DNA of 64,000 bases, taken from the NCBI GenBank assembly GCA_037974965.1, contig JBBPFI010000008.1, forward strand, positions 558,001 through 622,000. Reading direction: 5' to 3'. Under the pieces are notes generated by a model. That model was not told where the DNA came from, ran no database searches, and saw nothing but the letters and a program-made list of their open reading frames with translations. The stretch comes from Dacryopinax spathularia (Eukaryota; Basidiomycota; Dacrymycetes; Dacrymycetales; Dacrymycetaceae). The position numbers were made by a program, and so were the translations under genes. This document shows, in pieces, positions 1-11,028 of this stretch (position 1 is the stretch's first letter; each line of letters starts with the position of its first letter).

Positions 1-165
1 CTGGCTGAGACGCTGAAGGAGAGGTTGCAAGAACGCGCATGAATGCTTCCGAATTCGCGAAGCGCCCGTACAGCCTCGAACATCACGTGAATTGTTACCC
101 CTCACCTGCTCGTCAACCAAGCTTCCCCTCCTTGACTAAAGTCCAATTCCTCCGCATACATAAAG

Positions 166-793
166 ATGGTATGTAGTCAAACAGGCAGAATATAGCAATG
201 CGTTGACGTCGATGCAGTCTACGGCAGGCTGGGAGATCCGCTTCTCGAACTCTCGACAAGCACCCTACTTCCACAATACCCAAACCCGCGAGTCCACCTG
301 GGAGGCTCCTCCAGGGTTGAACGAGGCGCAGATCCGAGCGCTGCCTGGAGCACACTATATCTTCGACGGAGCTGGAGCTGGTGGACGTGTGAACGGTGGG
401 AATGAGCAGGTCAGGGCGAGCCACTTGCTGGTGAAGCATAGTGGTAGCAGGAGGCCAGCGAGCTGGAAGAACGTGCGCAGTCCACGGTCTACCCATCCAC
501 ATTTTGCTGACTAAACGGTCAAACAGCCGCATATCACCATCTCTGAGGATGAAGCGCGTCGGATTCTGGAGGGTTATCAGCGCGAGATCGGTCAAGATCC
601 GAACAAGTTCGCCGAGCTCGCATCCAAGTACTCCGACTGCTCCAGCCACGAGAAAGGGGGCGACCTCGGGTTCTTCAGGCGTGGGCAGATGCAGAAGCCG
701 TTTGAGGAGGCGACGTACTCGTTGAAGGTTGGCGAGATCAGTGGGATTGTCAAGACTGATTCGGGGCTGCATTTGATCATGAGGACTGGTTGA
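166..793 (+). CDS. ESS1: Peptidyl-prolyl cis-trans isomerase, PIN1/ESS1 type
   Basis: Nuclear parvulin that isomerises phospho-Ser/Thr-Pro bonds, for example in the RNA polymerase II tail. The model has three exons (166-168, 218-472, 527-793) and gives 174 residues, close to the usual PIN1 length. The start ATG is followed at once by a GTATGT donor and a 49-base intron; a start at the ATG at 212 is the alternative. Residues 2-35 form a WW domain (GWEIRFS... to ...TWEAPPG). The isomerase domain starts at VRASHLLVKHSGSRRPASW, with the basic Lys/Arg/Arg phosphate-binding patch. It also has the SDCSS active-site cysteine and the GLHLI histidine near the end. Splicing of the 54-base second intron joins SWKN to PHITISEDEA and keeps the domain whole. 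It lies tail-to-tail with the carboxylase gene. Confidence 0.93.
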
Positions 794-962
794 GTGTAAT
801 GGGGAGGAGAGATCCTGATGTTGACGGGATTGTACAATGAATACAAGTTGGTATCTCACATGAGTGAATGTATGATGTACAGTCCAGGATACCGATACAT
901 GCGCGTCCAAACCTTCCATATCCTCCTTCACGTCCCTCCGCTGATCCTTCATCACCCGTCAA

Positions 963-1274
963 CTAAAGCTTTGCCTTCTCCCCCTCTCTGTCGCTGGCCG
1001 CTCCGGGCCATTGCGAGTACCAGCAAGGATGCCATACTCTCGGGTCGAATGGTGACCCTGGAGGTATCCCGCTCGGTATGGTGGGTGTCAGTGTCTCTCG
1101 TGCCGCGGCGCTTGTCTGTGAAGCCGGGCGGATGGATATTCGTGAGCCGAGATGGTAGTTGTGGAATGCGAATGCGGGGTGGGTTGTGGACGGGTCAAAG
1201 GCTGTTCGTACCGGACCGGCGGGTGGCTTCACACCTGGCCTCGAGACGGTCGGGCGATGTGGGGTCGATAACAT
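963..1274 (-). CDS. Possible small protein, unrecognised (103 aa)
   Basis: A weak candidate in the 775-base gap between the ends of the PIN1 and MCCA genes. From the ATG at 1274 the frame gives 103 residues rich in Pro, Ser and aromatics, with a C-terminal stretch PFDPRVWHPCWYSQWPGA that looks more protein-like than random. Two-fold codons mostly end in C (TTC, CAC, AAC, TAC, GAC), as in real genes nearby. The frame stays open upstream of the ATG without another ATG, and a CAG acceptor-like site lies just before it, so an upstream exon is possible. No family is recognised and the opposite strand is also open here. The remaining bases of the gap (794-962 and 1275-1568) show nothing further. 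Confidence 0.3.
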   Translation of the reverse strand: MLSTPHRPTVSRPGVKPPAGPVRTAFDPSTTHPAFAFHNYHLGSRISIRPASQTSAAARETLTPTIPSGIPPGSPFDPRVWHPCWYSQWPGAASDREGEKAKL

Positions 1275-1568
1275 AACTGAGTCAGAGATGCGATGTTTCT
1301 GCGCTGAAGACCGTGACTGTCTGGGATCCAGGCTTGATGTACAGCGCTGAATCGTAGAGGTACCTCCAAGTTGCTGGCTTCTAGCTGATTTACCGGAGGT
1401 CGACGTCCCTGACAATGCCAATGAGCGCGCGTCCTTGGCACCAAACTACGCCTGATTGCTACACTGTAGTCCACTCGCAATCGTCACCAAGTAATACTAA
1501 CATCCATTTGTTTTCCAAACTAGTCCTTGTACTGTACAGCGTTTGTATCTTGTGTCCTTGTTCGTCAA

Positions 1569-4350
1569 CTAGTTGGACGGTTCAATCGAAACGATCTCCT
1601 TTCCCTCTTCCACCATATCTCCTTTCTTACAAGCAACCATTTTGACCTTCCCGTCCGTCTCTGCACGCAGGACGATCTCCGTCTTCATACTCTCGAGTAC
1701 GACGACCGCTTGTCCCTTCTTGACCTCTTCGCCTTCCTTCACCCGTACGTCGACTACCAGGCTCGGCATTGGCGCTCGGATACCGCCGGTATTGAGGACT
1801 TCGGTAGCGATTTCCAAAAGGTATTTCGGCGGCGGAATGAGGAGAGTCGTCTTGCTTCCTTCGTGGAAGATGTGCAAGCGATCTGTCACGGCTGCGGTTG
1901 GTGGTACAGCAGGAGGAGGCGACTGCTGCACGACGGTCGTATGTGACTTTCGGCCGCTCAGAGTGCTCGAGATCATGGTGGGAGAGGACAAGCGCGCCTT
2001 CACATCTTTCAACACGACTAGGTCGGCTTTCGGGTTCTTGACTTCGATATCGAAGTAACCTGGCTTGCTCGCACGAACTGTGACTTCAAAGGCGGCCGAC
2101 GGGTTCTCTTGGTTCAGCAGCGGGTCAGGCTGGAACCGGTAATGCCGCTCGTAGACATCCGAGAAGCGGCGGAAAGCAAGCGTCTGCCAGGGAGACGCGG
2201 TACTGGGAAGTTCTAAGGGTTGCTCGCGTAAGAGAAGGAAAAGTGCGGCTTGGGCAAGAACTTCCGGGTCGGGCGACGAGACGGGTGGGAACAGCTCCGC
2301 GCGATGTTTCTGAATACGAGATTAGCTTCGTAGATCGGGGGAATGCGGCAACACTTACAGCGATAAAGCCGGTATCTAGCTCCTGGCCAATGAATGCCTC
2401 ATTGCCAGCGAGCGACTTCAGAAACTCGACGTTTGTCGATACTCCGGCAACATGGTACTCCTCAAGAGCCTTCTTGAGTATCCGCAGGGCTTCTGTCCTA
2501 TCTCGACCATGCGCTACCACCTGGATAACGTGGATCAGCGGGAGAACCGGTAAATATTCTGGCGATAGCGCGCCTTGCTAATCAACGGATCATAGTACAC
2601 CTCGATGTTGGAGCCTTGCGGGAACCCTTCTTCCAGCCTGAGTGACTCAGACGGCTGCGGCGTTGACTTATAGATCAACGGTCCAACATCAGGCAAGAAC
2701 TCACTGCCCGACATCAGCTGCATATACGATGGTACGTCGCAGAAGAGCCTTACTTTCGAGGGTTCTCAGCATATATGCGTGCTTCGAATGCGTGCCCGAT
2801 TCTTGGGATCTCGCCTTGTTTGAGAGGGAGAGGGTTGCCGGATGCGACTTCCAGCTGCCATTGGACGAGATCCTGTCCGGTGATCATCTCCGTTACTGGA
2901 TGCTCCACTTGAAGGCGCGTATTCCTGTGAACCAGGCTCAGAAACGGCCTCTTGAGGAGACAGAGTAGACATACATTTCCATGAAGAAGAACTCGTTCGT
3001 GTCGCAATCGAAGATGAACTCAACCGTTCCTGCGCCCAGGTAGTTGACGGCCTTTGCGGCAGCGATCGCCTTATCGCTCAAGTCCTTCCGTACTTCGTCC
3101 GATAGACCAGGTGCAGGTGCCTGTTCAGACGTGAGTACGTGTCACGTCTGGATGGAGTGCACAAGGCGCGCCTCCTCAATGATCTTTTGGTGACGTCTCT
3201 GCACGCTACAATCTCTCTCCCACAAACTGACCACATTACCCATAGAATCGCCGAACACCTGCACTTCGACGTGTCTGGGTCGCTCGATCCACCGCTCGAT
3301 CAACACTCGCTCATCACCAAAAGCTTTGCGTGCCTCTCGCTGGGCCGACTCGAGGGCAGGTAGGAACTCGTCTGCTGAGCGGACGATACGCATGCCTTTC
3401 CCCCCTCCGCCCAGCACAGCTTTGATCAGGAGTGGGTAACCGAGTTTCGTTGCTTGAGCTTCGAGTTCGCTGACTGGAACGGGTTCGGACGTATGATAAC
3501 CTGGGACACAGGGTACTCCGGCAGCTATACGCATATAAGCAGGTTGTTTCTGAGCAATAGTAGAAAGTAAGCATACCTAGCATAATATCCTTACTCTCAC
3601 TGGAACGAAATTAACACCCCCGTCCACATTGAGAACACAGAGCGACGTACCTCTTCGAACCCATGCTCCGTATGGCTTGCACGCCGGGACCGATGAACAC
3701 AATACCCTCTGCCGTCAGCCTCTCTGCGAACTTGGCATTCTCGCTCAGAAAACCGTAACTGTGCGCGTACGTAAGTACCCATAAGGCAAAAGCACATGTA
3801 TCAAAGTCACCCTGGATGTATGGCCTACCAACAGGTCAGTAACAATCACAGACGCGTCCGACATTCACTCACTTGTGCACCCACTCTATGAGCAACCTCC
3901 ACGATCTTGTCCACATTCAAGTAGCTCTCCGAACTCGGCGCTGGTCCTAGCCGGTACGCCTCATCCGCCATCTGGACATGTAACGCGTTCTCATCTGCGT
4001 CACTGTAAACGGCGACGGTCGAGATGCCGAGCTTGCGGCAGGTTCGGATAACACGACATGCGATTTCGCCTCGGTTGGCGATGAGAACCTTGTTGAACAG
4101 GGGCTGGCGAGGTGCAGGCAAGTCAGGTACTGCGGCGTATGAGCCCCACGTACTTCGTCAATTGACCACCGTACGTACTAGTACTAGTTGCGAATCCCCT
4201 GACGGAGTTATTCTGTCTGCTCGACGGGTTGATTGAGCCCTCCGATCCATGTGTAGTGTGCGGTAGGCGTGCCGCTGCCGTCGTAGCCAGCAGCGTTGGG
4301 CGTGGGAGGCGCCGCTGCGCAGCCAGCCTTGTCGCCCTCTTCCTCAACAT
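1569..4350 (-). CDS. MCCA: Methylcrotonyl-CoA carboxylase, biotin-carrying alpha subunit
   Basis: Mitochondrial enzyme of leucine breakdown; this subunit carboxylates biotin with ATP and bicarbonate. The first exon (4350-4179) encodes an Arg/Ala/Ser-rich, acid-poor mitochondrial presequence. A 49-base intron (4178-4130) joins it to the biotin carboxylase domain, which begins [20 protein letters not shown]. Further motifs in order are [17 protein letters not shown], the ATP-binding [14 protein letters not shown], the catalytic [17 protein letters not shown], and a C-terminal biotinyl domain ending at 1569. The biotin site reads ESMKTEI rather than the usual A/S-M-K-M. About ten short introns interrupt the gene. 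Propionyl-CoA carboxylase is less likely, because the [18 protein letters not shown] segment fits the MCC type. The beta subunit is not in the window. The start lies 238 bases from the start of the divergent F-box gene, so the two probably share a promoter. Confidence 0.92.
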
Positions 4351-4588
4351 CAGGAAAGATGGATATTCAGCGAGAGGAGTGTATGCACGTCGTTGCCCGA
4401 ACCTGGTGAGGGCAATTGGTCGCTCACTCCCCGAGCGTCCGACATCGGGACCGGTTAACTACCCCGGATCTTGGCGCACGGCTTCCCCACCGGAAGCATA
4501 CATAACTCTATCATCAGCAGCGTTGATACATAGGACTACGGGCACCTTCATGCAGTGGACCGGACAGCGTCACTTCTCCTCGTCAATC

Positions 4589-5881
4589 ATGCCACTTTGC
4601 CTAGCCGAATTACCTGTGGAAATCCTGGAGGAGATCCTCGAGTATGCTACCAACGTACCAGGCTCCTTTGTGTACCACTTAGAAGAGGAGGTGGATACAA
4701 TCGCAATCAACGCACTCTACTTCAAAGTCATGGAATCGCTGTCAACGAAGGTTGCTCTCAGCCAAGTGTCGAAGTATTTTCATGAGCTCAGCGATCGCTT
4801 TCTCTTCCGCGCGCTGGCCACGCACACGAATGAACAAACCGAATCGTTGCTTGCTGCTGTACGGCAAGAAGATGACACGGGCAAAAAGCGTGGTCGATGG
4901 TGTCGGCAGCTGATTCTCCTTCAAGGCAACCATGGACAGGCCGCCATCCAGTCCCTTCGAATGCTCATCGCGGCGTGCCCTGGACTCGTGGAGCTTCGAT
5001 GTAGATTGGCAGATCCAAGGCGTTTTGGGCTATGGAATCTGCCCGCTGATCATCTCGATCCCCTCGTAGCACTCCGAGGTTCCGGCCTTCGATATCTACA
5101 TTTTGGACATGCGGTTATGATGCCATTCAACATGGCCACCGCTCTCCTCGCTCATCTTCCTGCGCTGGAAGTATGCCGTATCGATAGGTTGATCGCCACG
5201 TCCCATGACGAAATCGGGGGTACTGCGCCTGGCCTGAGCCACCGGCCTGTCTTATCGGTGACAGGAATCACCGAAGCTGCTAAGGAACATCAGCCCGTTG
5301 TGATCGCCGGTCATCAGAGAGCTTTGGAAGAGATGGAACCGGGCACTAGCCTTACCTCCCCACCGATCGTCCTCTGCCCAGAATTACGTGTTTTGGACTG
5401 CGATTGCTTCGTCCAAGGCATTGGCGAATGGCAACTTCCAGCTTTGAAAGAGGTTGTCGCCGGCATGAGAGGAGTTGGGAGCTACCTTGAGAACCTGCAG
5501 CGTGCGCTTTTTCCACATTCGGCAGGCATCATCAACTTCACCTACACCGGCCCGCACCTCCTCAATATGTGGGCAATTGTTAAAGCCCTTCCAAGTCTTG
5601 TAGTACTCCGAGTCGACGCTGAATTCGCCGATTTCCATGGAGTACTTCGAACACCCCACCTCCACCTCTCCAAAATTGCTATAAACTCTGACTACGAGGA
5701 GCAAAACCAGATTCTGGCGCTAATGGAATCGGTCAAGGAGAATGGTTTGCGGGGCCTGCTTCCTGCTCTTCGGGACATCGTTTTGAGGGGAGTGATTAGC
5801 GATTCATGGCATGGCCACTCGTGGTCTAGCTTCCAGTGGCATGGAGTACACACCACTTGGGAATACACCGGCGGTTTATAG
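4589..5881 (+). CDS. F-box-like / leucine-rich protein
   Basis: Intronless, 430 residues from the ATG at 4589. The N-terminus PLCLAELPVEILEEILEYAT matches an F-box-like motif (L-P-x-E-[IL]-L-x-x-[IL]-L). After a helical stretch (VALSQVSKYFHELSDRFLFRAL) the protein holds irregular Leu-rich segments (LRMLIAACPGLVELRCRL, LRYLHFGH, LPALEVCRI, LPSLVVLRV) of the LRR-like kind found in the large basidiomycete F-box families. Such proteins usually bind Skp1 and pick substrates for SCF ubiquitin ligases; the substrate is unknown. The frame is open upstream to 4229, but that stretch runs through the MCCA promoter and first exon, so I start at the ATG that directly precedes the F-box. An ATG at 4550 (13 residues longer) is also possible. 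Confidence 0.75.
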   Translation: MPLCLAELPVEILEEILEYATNVPGSFVYHLEEEVDTIAINALYFKVMESLSTKVALSQVSKYFHELSDRFLFRALATHTNEQTESLLAAVRQEDDTGKKRGRWCRQLILLQGNHGQAAIQSLRMLIAACPGLVELRCRLADPRRFGLWNLPADHLDPLVALRGSGLRYLHFGHAVMMPFNMATALLAHLPALEVCRIDRLIATSHDEIGGTAPGLSHRPVLSVTGITEAAKEHQPVVIAGHQRALEEMEPGTSLTSPPIVLCPELRVLDCDCFVQGIGEWQLPALKEVVAGMRGVGSYLENLQRALFPHSAGIINFTYTGPHLLNMWAIVKALPSLVVLRVDAEFADFHGVLRTPHLHLSKIAINSDYEEQNQILALMESVKENGLRGLLPALRDIVLRGVISDSWHGHSWSSFQWHGVHTTWEYTGGL

Positions 5882-6472
5882 GACGACGGAGTTGCTGGTG
5901 TTTGTGGCCATTGTACAACGAGTTAGATAGCTCCGCAAAGCGGCCTATACAGTACTCCTTGGGGCGCACATGTTGAGAGACATGCTCTTCTTTCTAGCCG
6001 TCATCATTCACTTCACCTCTGTTCGCTACTACGCACATATCAACCAACATATGGTGGTTCGTCGCCTTGGAATAATCCGAGCGGCGCACAAATAGACACG
6101 TTTCGATCGGCAGCCCGCTTGACAACTATCCTTATACAAGGAGCGCGCCGTTCGCAGCGCGTTTATGAGCCGCTGCACTGCCTGAGGACGTATTGTACCG
6201 ATGGCGGTGGTCTTGCCTCGCCGAGGAGTCTTTTTTTTAGGGGGGCTTCGTTGAAGGGAAGGAACGTGTTCCGGTTCGTAGGCTCAGCGCTTTGATGTGC
6301 GCCCGAAGACCTGCTTGGCAGCTCACGGGAGCGAAAGAGATCGCAAGTCAAGCAATGTGAAGTTCGTCTTCTTACATACAAATCTTCCTGCATAATATTC
6401 CTGGGACGCTCATGATGCTACGATGATATACGGCGTCTGATATGACGGTATCTGTTCATAAAAGGGCCGAAA
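5882..6472 (+). other. Intergenic gap between two convergent genes
   Basis: No coding frame of substance. It holds the 3' ends of the F-box gene and of the P450 gene, and a run of eight T at about 6231-6238. Nothing else is seen. Confidence 0.6.
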
Positions 6473-8390
6473 TCACTCCATCAACTCCCTTAGGTCCGAC
6501 CTACGCGGTGTGAGCCTGCATGAGAATGGACTGGGGTGCCTGGGGAATCGACGTCAGCATCACGCGATTCGCGAGTTTGACGTCTACTCACACCACCAGT
6601 CCGTGGTCGTCGAACGCTTGAGCATCGGGAATGATGGATTTTCCCGCGGCATCTGTATCAGGTGCAAAGTCGAATGCCCAAAGCATGTACGCCATGTCGA
6701 TAAACATCATGTTGTTTGCAAAGTCCCTGCCGGGGCAGATCCTACGGCCCGCGCCATAGGCGACGATATCGTCGTGGTAGTCCGGATACGGTTCTTTCAC
6801 GTTGCCCGATGCGTCCAGGAAGTGCCCTGGATCAAATTTATCCGGAGAGGCGAAGTACGCGGGATCGTGAGCGATTGACCAAATGTTCTGCATAAGCTGC
6901 GTGCCCTTGGGGATGACGTAGCCTCGATACTCGATATCCTATATTCCTAGTCAGACTGGCTTCTATGACGCAAGGATGTTTCCCTTACCGCCTCGGTAAC
7001 GTGCGGTACACCTATTCATCCGCTTAAAAAGTCAACGGAATGGCATTAACGAACAAGGACATACCGAGGGTAGCAACCGGCCTCCACCGCATCGTTTCCT
7101 TCAGGATCGCCATGATGTACGGCAGCTTATCGCGGTCCTCAAACGTAGGTGGCCGATTGCCGACGACAAGATCAAGCTGCTTCTGAGCAGCACGTACAAC
7201 TTCAGGATATAGCACCATTGCTTGGACGAAGTACTCCAGCGTGCCGGAGCTCTGCGAAATTAATTAACCCAGAACCGACTGGGGGAAGTAAGGCACGGTT
7301 ACTGTTTCTACACCTGCAATGCTTTGAAGCCGAGTGAGCCAAGTAAGAAAGGGTTGCTACGGTTCTCACGTACAAGAGCCCACCCGCTGTCCAAGCAGCC
7401 TCCTCCTCACTCACTTCGAACTTCTTCCAGGAGGGAGCGGTGGCAGCAATAAAACCCACATGATGTTCCACGCCTTTCTACAATATCATGAGTGTGCTTG
7501 ACTCCAGACCGACCATGCGCACTAACCTTTTGCTGTTTGCCTTCCTCCAACAGCCCGTTAAAGAAGCTGTTCGTCTCCCGGAACCAGTCCTCCCCGCGCG
7601 CTTTCCATCCGGCTGCCCATGTTGGCAGACTCTTCAGGGCCGGTATGACATCGACAATGAAAGCCATAGGCATGGTCGCTTCCAGTACCTTCGCTCCAAC
7701 CTGATCGATCCTTCTGACCTTCTCTTCGTCCTCGGCTGATAGACTGGGCCCGGAGTACAGGGAACGCCATGTCGCGGCGGCCGTGGCGTGCTTAAGCTTA
7801 TTGGAGACATCGCTCGAATCCGTCATCAGGGACCGCACAAGGTTGGCAGCTTCCTGCTCTTGGAACGGATAGTACGCCTCACATGCTCGGACGTTGAACC
7901 CTTCATGTGTGATGCGACGCAGGCGGCGCCATCTGCACCCAGTCAGGTCCCTTAAGCTGATGAAAGATGGACATACGCACTGGTCGTTGTGGGGCATAAT
8001 GAAATACAAGAGGTAATGTGTCATGATTTCGCCAGCCTAGGAGATAGATTGGCACAAGAGCGGGACGTGGTCTTGCAGACCTACCATTATGAAAGTCGGA
8101 CGGGCGCTGGTTACACCGGATTTCCGGTCAAGCAGATCCCCGGCGCTGGTGGCCGACCCGAGAACGACAATTTTCTTTCCCGCAACATTTACCGTGTACA
8201 GATCGCCATACGTCTTGGTCCACTGATGGAACTTGATGAACAGCTTCTTGGATGGAAGCTCTAACATGTTGCCCAGAATCGGGAGGCCTGGAGGGCCAGG
8301 CGGCAGGTTCCCCTTCCGTCCCTTAGCAACGACATAGAGGAGCGCTGAGATGATGAACGCCGCTGTCGCTATCTGCACTGTGGAGAGCAT
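6473..8390 (-). CDS. Cytochrome P450 monooxygenase (first of two paralogs)
   Basis: Membrane-bound haem monooxygenase of the endoplasmic reticulum; substrate unknown. The N-terminus has a hydrophobic anchor (residues about 4-22) followed by the proline hinge PPGPPGLPILGN. The WRRLRRITHEGFN segment is the C-helix region. The K-helix ExxR lies in ILKETMRWRP, and the haem-binding loop is YGAGRRICPGRDFA with the cysteine ligand. The last exon is reached through a GTGAGT intron (6591-6540) that adds the typical P450 tail HPSPFSCRLTPRRSDLRE and the stop at 6473. Without it the protein would stop at GLVV. At least seven short introns are present. Sequence and intron layout closely match the P450 at 16122-17979. 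Promoter elements probably lie in 8391-9012. Confidence 0.9.
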
Positions 8391-9012
8391 GACGATACCA
8401 GGGCGTGGAGGCCGAGAGACAAGTGTCGCAACCTCGTTGTCGCAGTCATCCCTTTAAGTATCTCCGGATCTATCGCAATCGAGAATGCATAGTAACGCCC
8501 CCAGAAAGAAGTCCGGTCTCGTAAGCCATTTTCAAGAATGATACAGCAGCCGTTTGGATAGGTTGACAGGTTATATATTAAAGAAGAAGCATAGCCGAAT
8601 AGGAGAAAGACTGCAACGCTTCGCAAGCTCGGAGACCACCAGGCTATGCACAGGAAGGAACGAGACCGGCGCGACCCGTTACAAATTGATTGCCAATTCA
8701 GGAACCGGCTCTCTCGGCCACGTGATCGGTAGCCTTCTTCTAGGAATGCAGTTCTTCCCCTAAACGTCCTTCTCTTCAGTTCGATCACCTTGACTTGCGG
8801 CCTTGACTGATTCCACCCCGACCTCCAGATTCATATAACGCATCAGCATTCAGAACTCACTTCCCATCTGGGGTATGCTGTAGACTTCTCCGGAAGCTCG
8901 TTCAGTTATCTCCCATCTAACATCAGCGCGGCGACGGTTATCGATCCGCTAACAGCCACAAGTGTCGGCATAATGTCCATAAATGTCACTAACTACAACA
9001 ATGGCGCGTCAA
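8391..9012 (-). other. Gap upstream of the P450 and downstream of the PhzF-like gene
   Basis: No convincing coding frame. A minus-strand TATATAA-like sequence at about 8572-8578 lies some 185 bases before the P450 start and could act as its TATA box. A CACGTG E-box palindrome is present near 8719. Nothing else is recognised. Confidence 0.4.
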
Positions 9013-10057
9013 TCAGGGTACGCTGAGGAGCTCTCCACGATGAACGACAACCGCATCGCCAATCAACCGAACGGCGCCCTTCTTTTGGTCCCACGCGACG
9101 CCAACTTCTCCGCCCCTCGCGCTCACTTGTCGTCCTGTGAGCAGGTCGCCATCTTTCTTGCCCAATCGTTTCGTCCAATATGGCGCGAGGACACAGTGCG
9201 CTGCTCCGGTCACCGGGTCTTCAGGGATTCCCGCCGCAGGGGCAAAGACTCGGGAGACGAAATCGGGCAATTGGCCCCACGTCGGTCCCGGAGAAGTGAT
9301 CACGAAGATCTTGTGCTGTGGAGCGAGTTGCATCTACGCCCAGTGACGGTTGGAACTATTCTCACAATCCTGAAGGTGCCAAGAAACGTACCAACGGGGC
9401 CGGATTGAAGGCGACGTCCTTCAGGCCCGTTCCGCTGGCGACTTCAGCAAGAACGAACCCATCAAAACCAGTTCCTTGGCCAAGTCCAACGTATCCGACT
9501 TCCAATCCGGGCGCACATTCCTGCAATACCTTATTTACCTTTACGGCGACTTCCCCCGAGGCGAGGTTCAATAAGCCGGCGGGAAACTCTAACTGAATCT
9601 TGCCGTCCTGCAACCGCTGAGCAAGCAGCTCGCCAGATTTGGTGTCGAACTTGATCGTCTCGCATGAATTTGGAAGCTGGGCGAACAGCACTTTTGCAGA
9701 GGCCAATGTGGCATGGCCGCATCTGTCCGAAAGTACGTCACCATCATCTCTCTTGAAAAGGACAGTACTGACAAATTGATCTCGACAGTAGGGGTGAACC
9801 ACCTGAGGTCCAACCTGGCATAACTGCCGTCCTTGGCGATCTCCTTTCGGACCAGGAATGCGGTCTCAGCAAGATTGAACTCCTACATCGCGTTCGTTAC
9901 TCTTCGTGTGCGGTTCGAGTCAGGCAACATGGTTTACCCGAGCGATGAGCTGCATTTGCTCCGCCTGCAAAGGCTTGTCGGTGATTATCACGCTCGCCGG
10001 GTTGCCCGCGAAGGCCTCGGCCGTAAACGCGTCGACTACAGTGTAGGGGATAGGCAT
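9013..10057 (-). CDS. PhzF-family isomerase/epimerase-fold protein
   Basis: Member of the PhzF / diaminopimelate-epimerase fold family, named after the bacterial phenazine enzyme; most eukaryotic members have unknown substrates. The start ATG at 10057 gives PIPYTVVDAFTAEAFAGNPASV, the family's opening strand and loop. Splicing joins IAR to EFNLAETAFLV, carrying the conserved glutamate of the active site. It also rebuilds EINLCGHATLASA, the conserved Cys-Gly-His-Ala-Thr motif. Later FDGFVLAEV and the second-half motif GIPEDPVTGAAHCVLAPYW are typical. Four exons give roughly 300 residues, the usual family length. There is no phenazine or secondary-metabolite cluster around it, so a house-keeping or detoxifying role is as likely as biosynthesis. 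Confidence 0.88.
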
Positions 10058-10115
10058 GCCAGCAATAGTCCGGTACGGTACGAGTTTACAAGCTTCACTT
10101 TTTGCCAAGGGACAC

Positions 10116-10122
10116 TATATAC
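10116..10122 (-). promoter_or_regulatory. Putative TATA box of the PhzF-like gene
   Basis: Read on the minus strand the sequence is TATATAG, about 60 bases before the start ATG. The position is plausible if the leader is short; the match alone is weak evidence. Confidence 0.35.
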
Positions 10123-11028
10123 CCCACCCCAGTGTAGGGTCCAGACATTAATGCCACGATGACTCGAGGGCCACGTCTCCAGGGTAAGTCAACGGGCGCT
10201 TATTAATGTCATAAACATTCCAGGTCCTCCGCCCGCCATCTGTGGCGCATCTCCGCAGTTATAGCGGCCAGGGGCAGCGAGGCACGTTCCAGAAATGTCC
10301 CTTCTCCGTGTCATGGAACACCGTGCCAGCGGCGATGTCGCAAGACGCGACGCGCTCCTGATTCTGGTGCGGCAACGGAGGTGTGACTCGAGCGCTATAC
10401 CTCCGAGCGCTCGGAGCGCCGAACTGTGTGAGCTCCGATTGGTTCGTGCGGGGGTCCGTCGTGGAAATTAATTAATCCCGGTGTGGGCGGAAAGCGCCAG
10501 TAGAGTCCGGGCTTGGGTTCTTGCTTGTTCTGTGCCTTTCTGTGGACGGAGATGGGTATATCGGACCGGAGAGAGGGGATTGGGAGAGAGATGACTGGGG
10601 TGGTCGAGTCTGCCCAAGAAGGGCCCAGTTCGCTATGGAGACCAGGACGACTCGACTTTTAGAAGCCCGTGTATACATCAGAAAGGCTCTTCTCTTACAT
10701 TCTGTACGTAACTACCGCAGCAAATAGCAATGAGAAGAGCAGCGATACCTACGTGAGGGGGCCAACATGGGGCCGGAAGGAGGCATCTCCTCAAGTATGA
10801 CTCGAGACCGTGTAGCCTCAGTCACGAAACTTGGTGAGAACAAAATGATTGCACATTGATATCTTCTTGCTTCAAATCTAGTATTACATTCCTTTATTTC
10901 CCTTCGCTCGGCCCCCATCCATCTTCCGCATACCGCAGGGCCACCTCCCAGCTGCAATAGTCATACTGTACAAGCCGTCTCTGCACCCGCATGGCCACAA
11001 TCCACAATAAGAACAAGAACCGAACGGA
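10123..11028. other. Intergenic gap, 5' of PhzF-like gene and 3' of RNF10-like gene
   Basis: No coding frame that reads like a protein. Around 10399-10412 there is a perfect 14-base palindrome (TCCGAGCGCTCGGA) next to a second AGCGCT copy at about 10388. This could be a binding site for a dimeric regulator of the PhzF-like gene. The rest holds the 3' region of the RING-protein gene. Confidence 0.4.

Noticed and set aside
963-1421. 152-codon version of the small frame near PIN1
   Set aside because: Codons before 1274 have no ATG start; only the shorter version is kept as a weak candidate.
4229-4588. Longer N-terminus of the F-box protein
   Set aside because: The frame is open, but it runs through the promoter and first exon of MCCA and has no protein-like features before the F-box.
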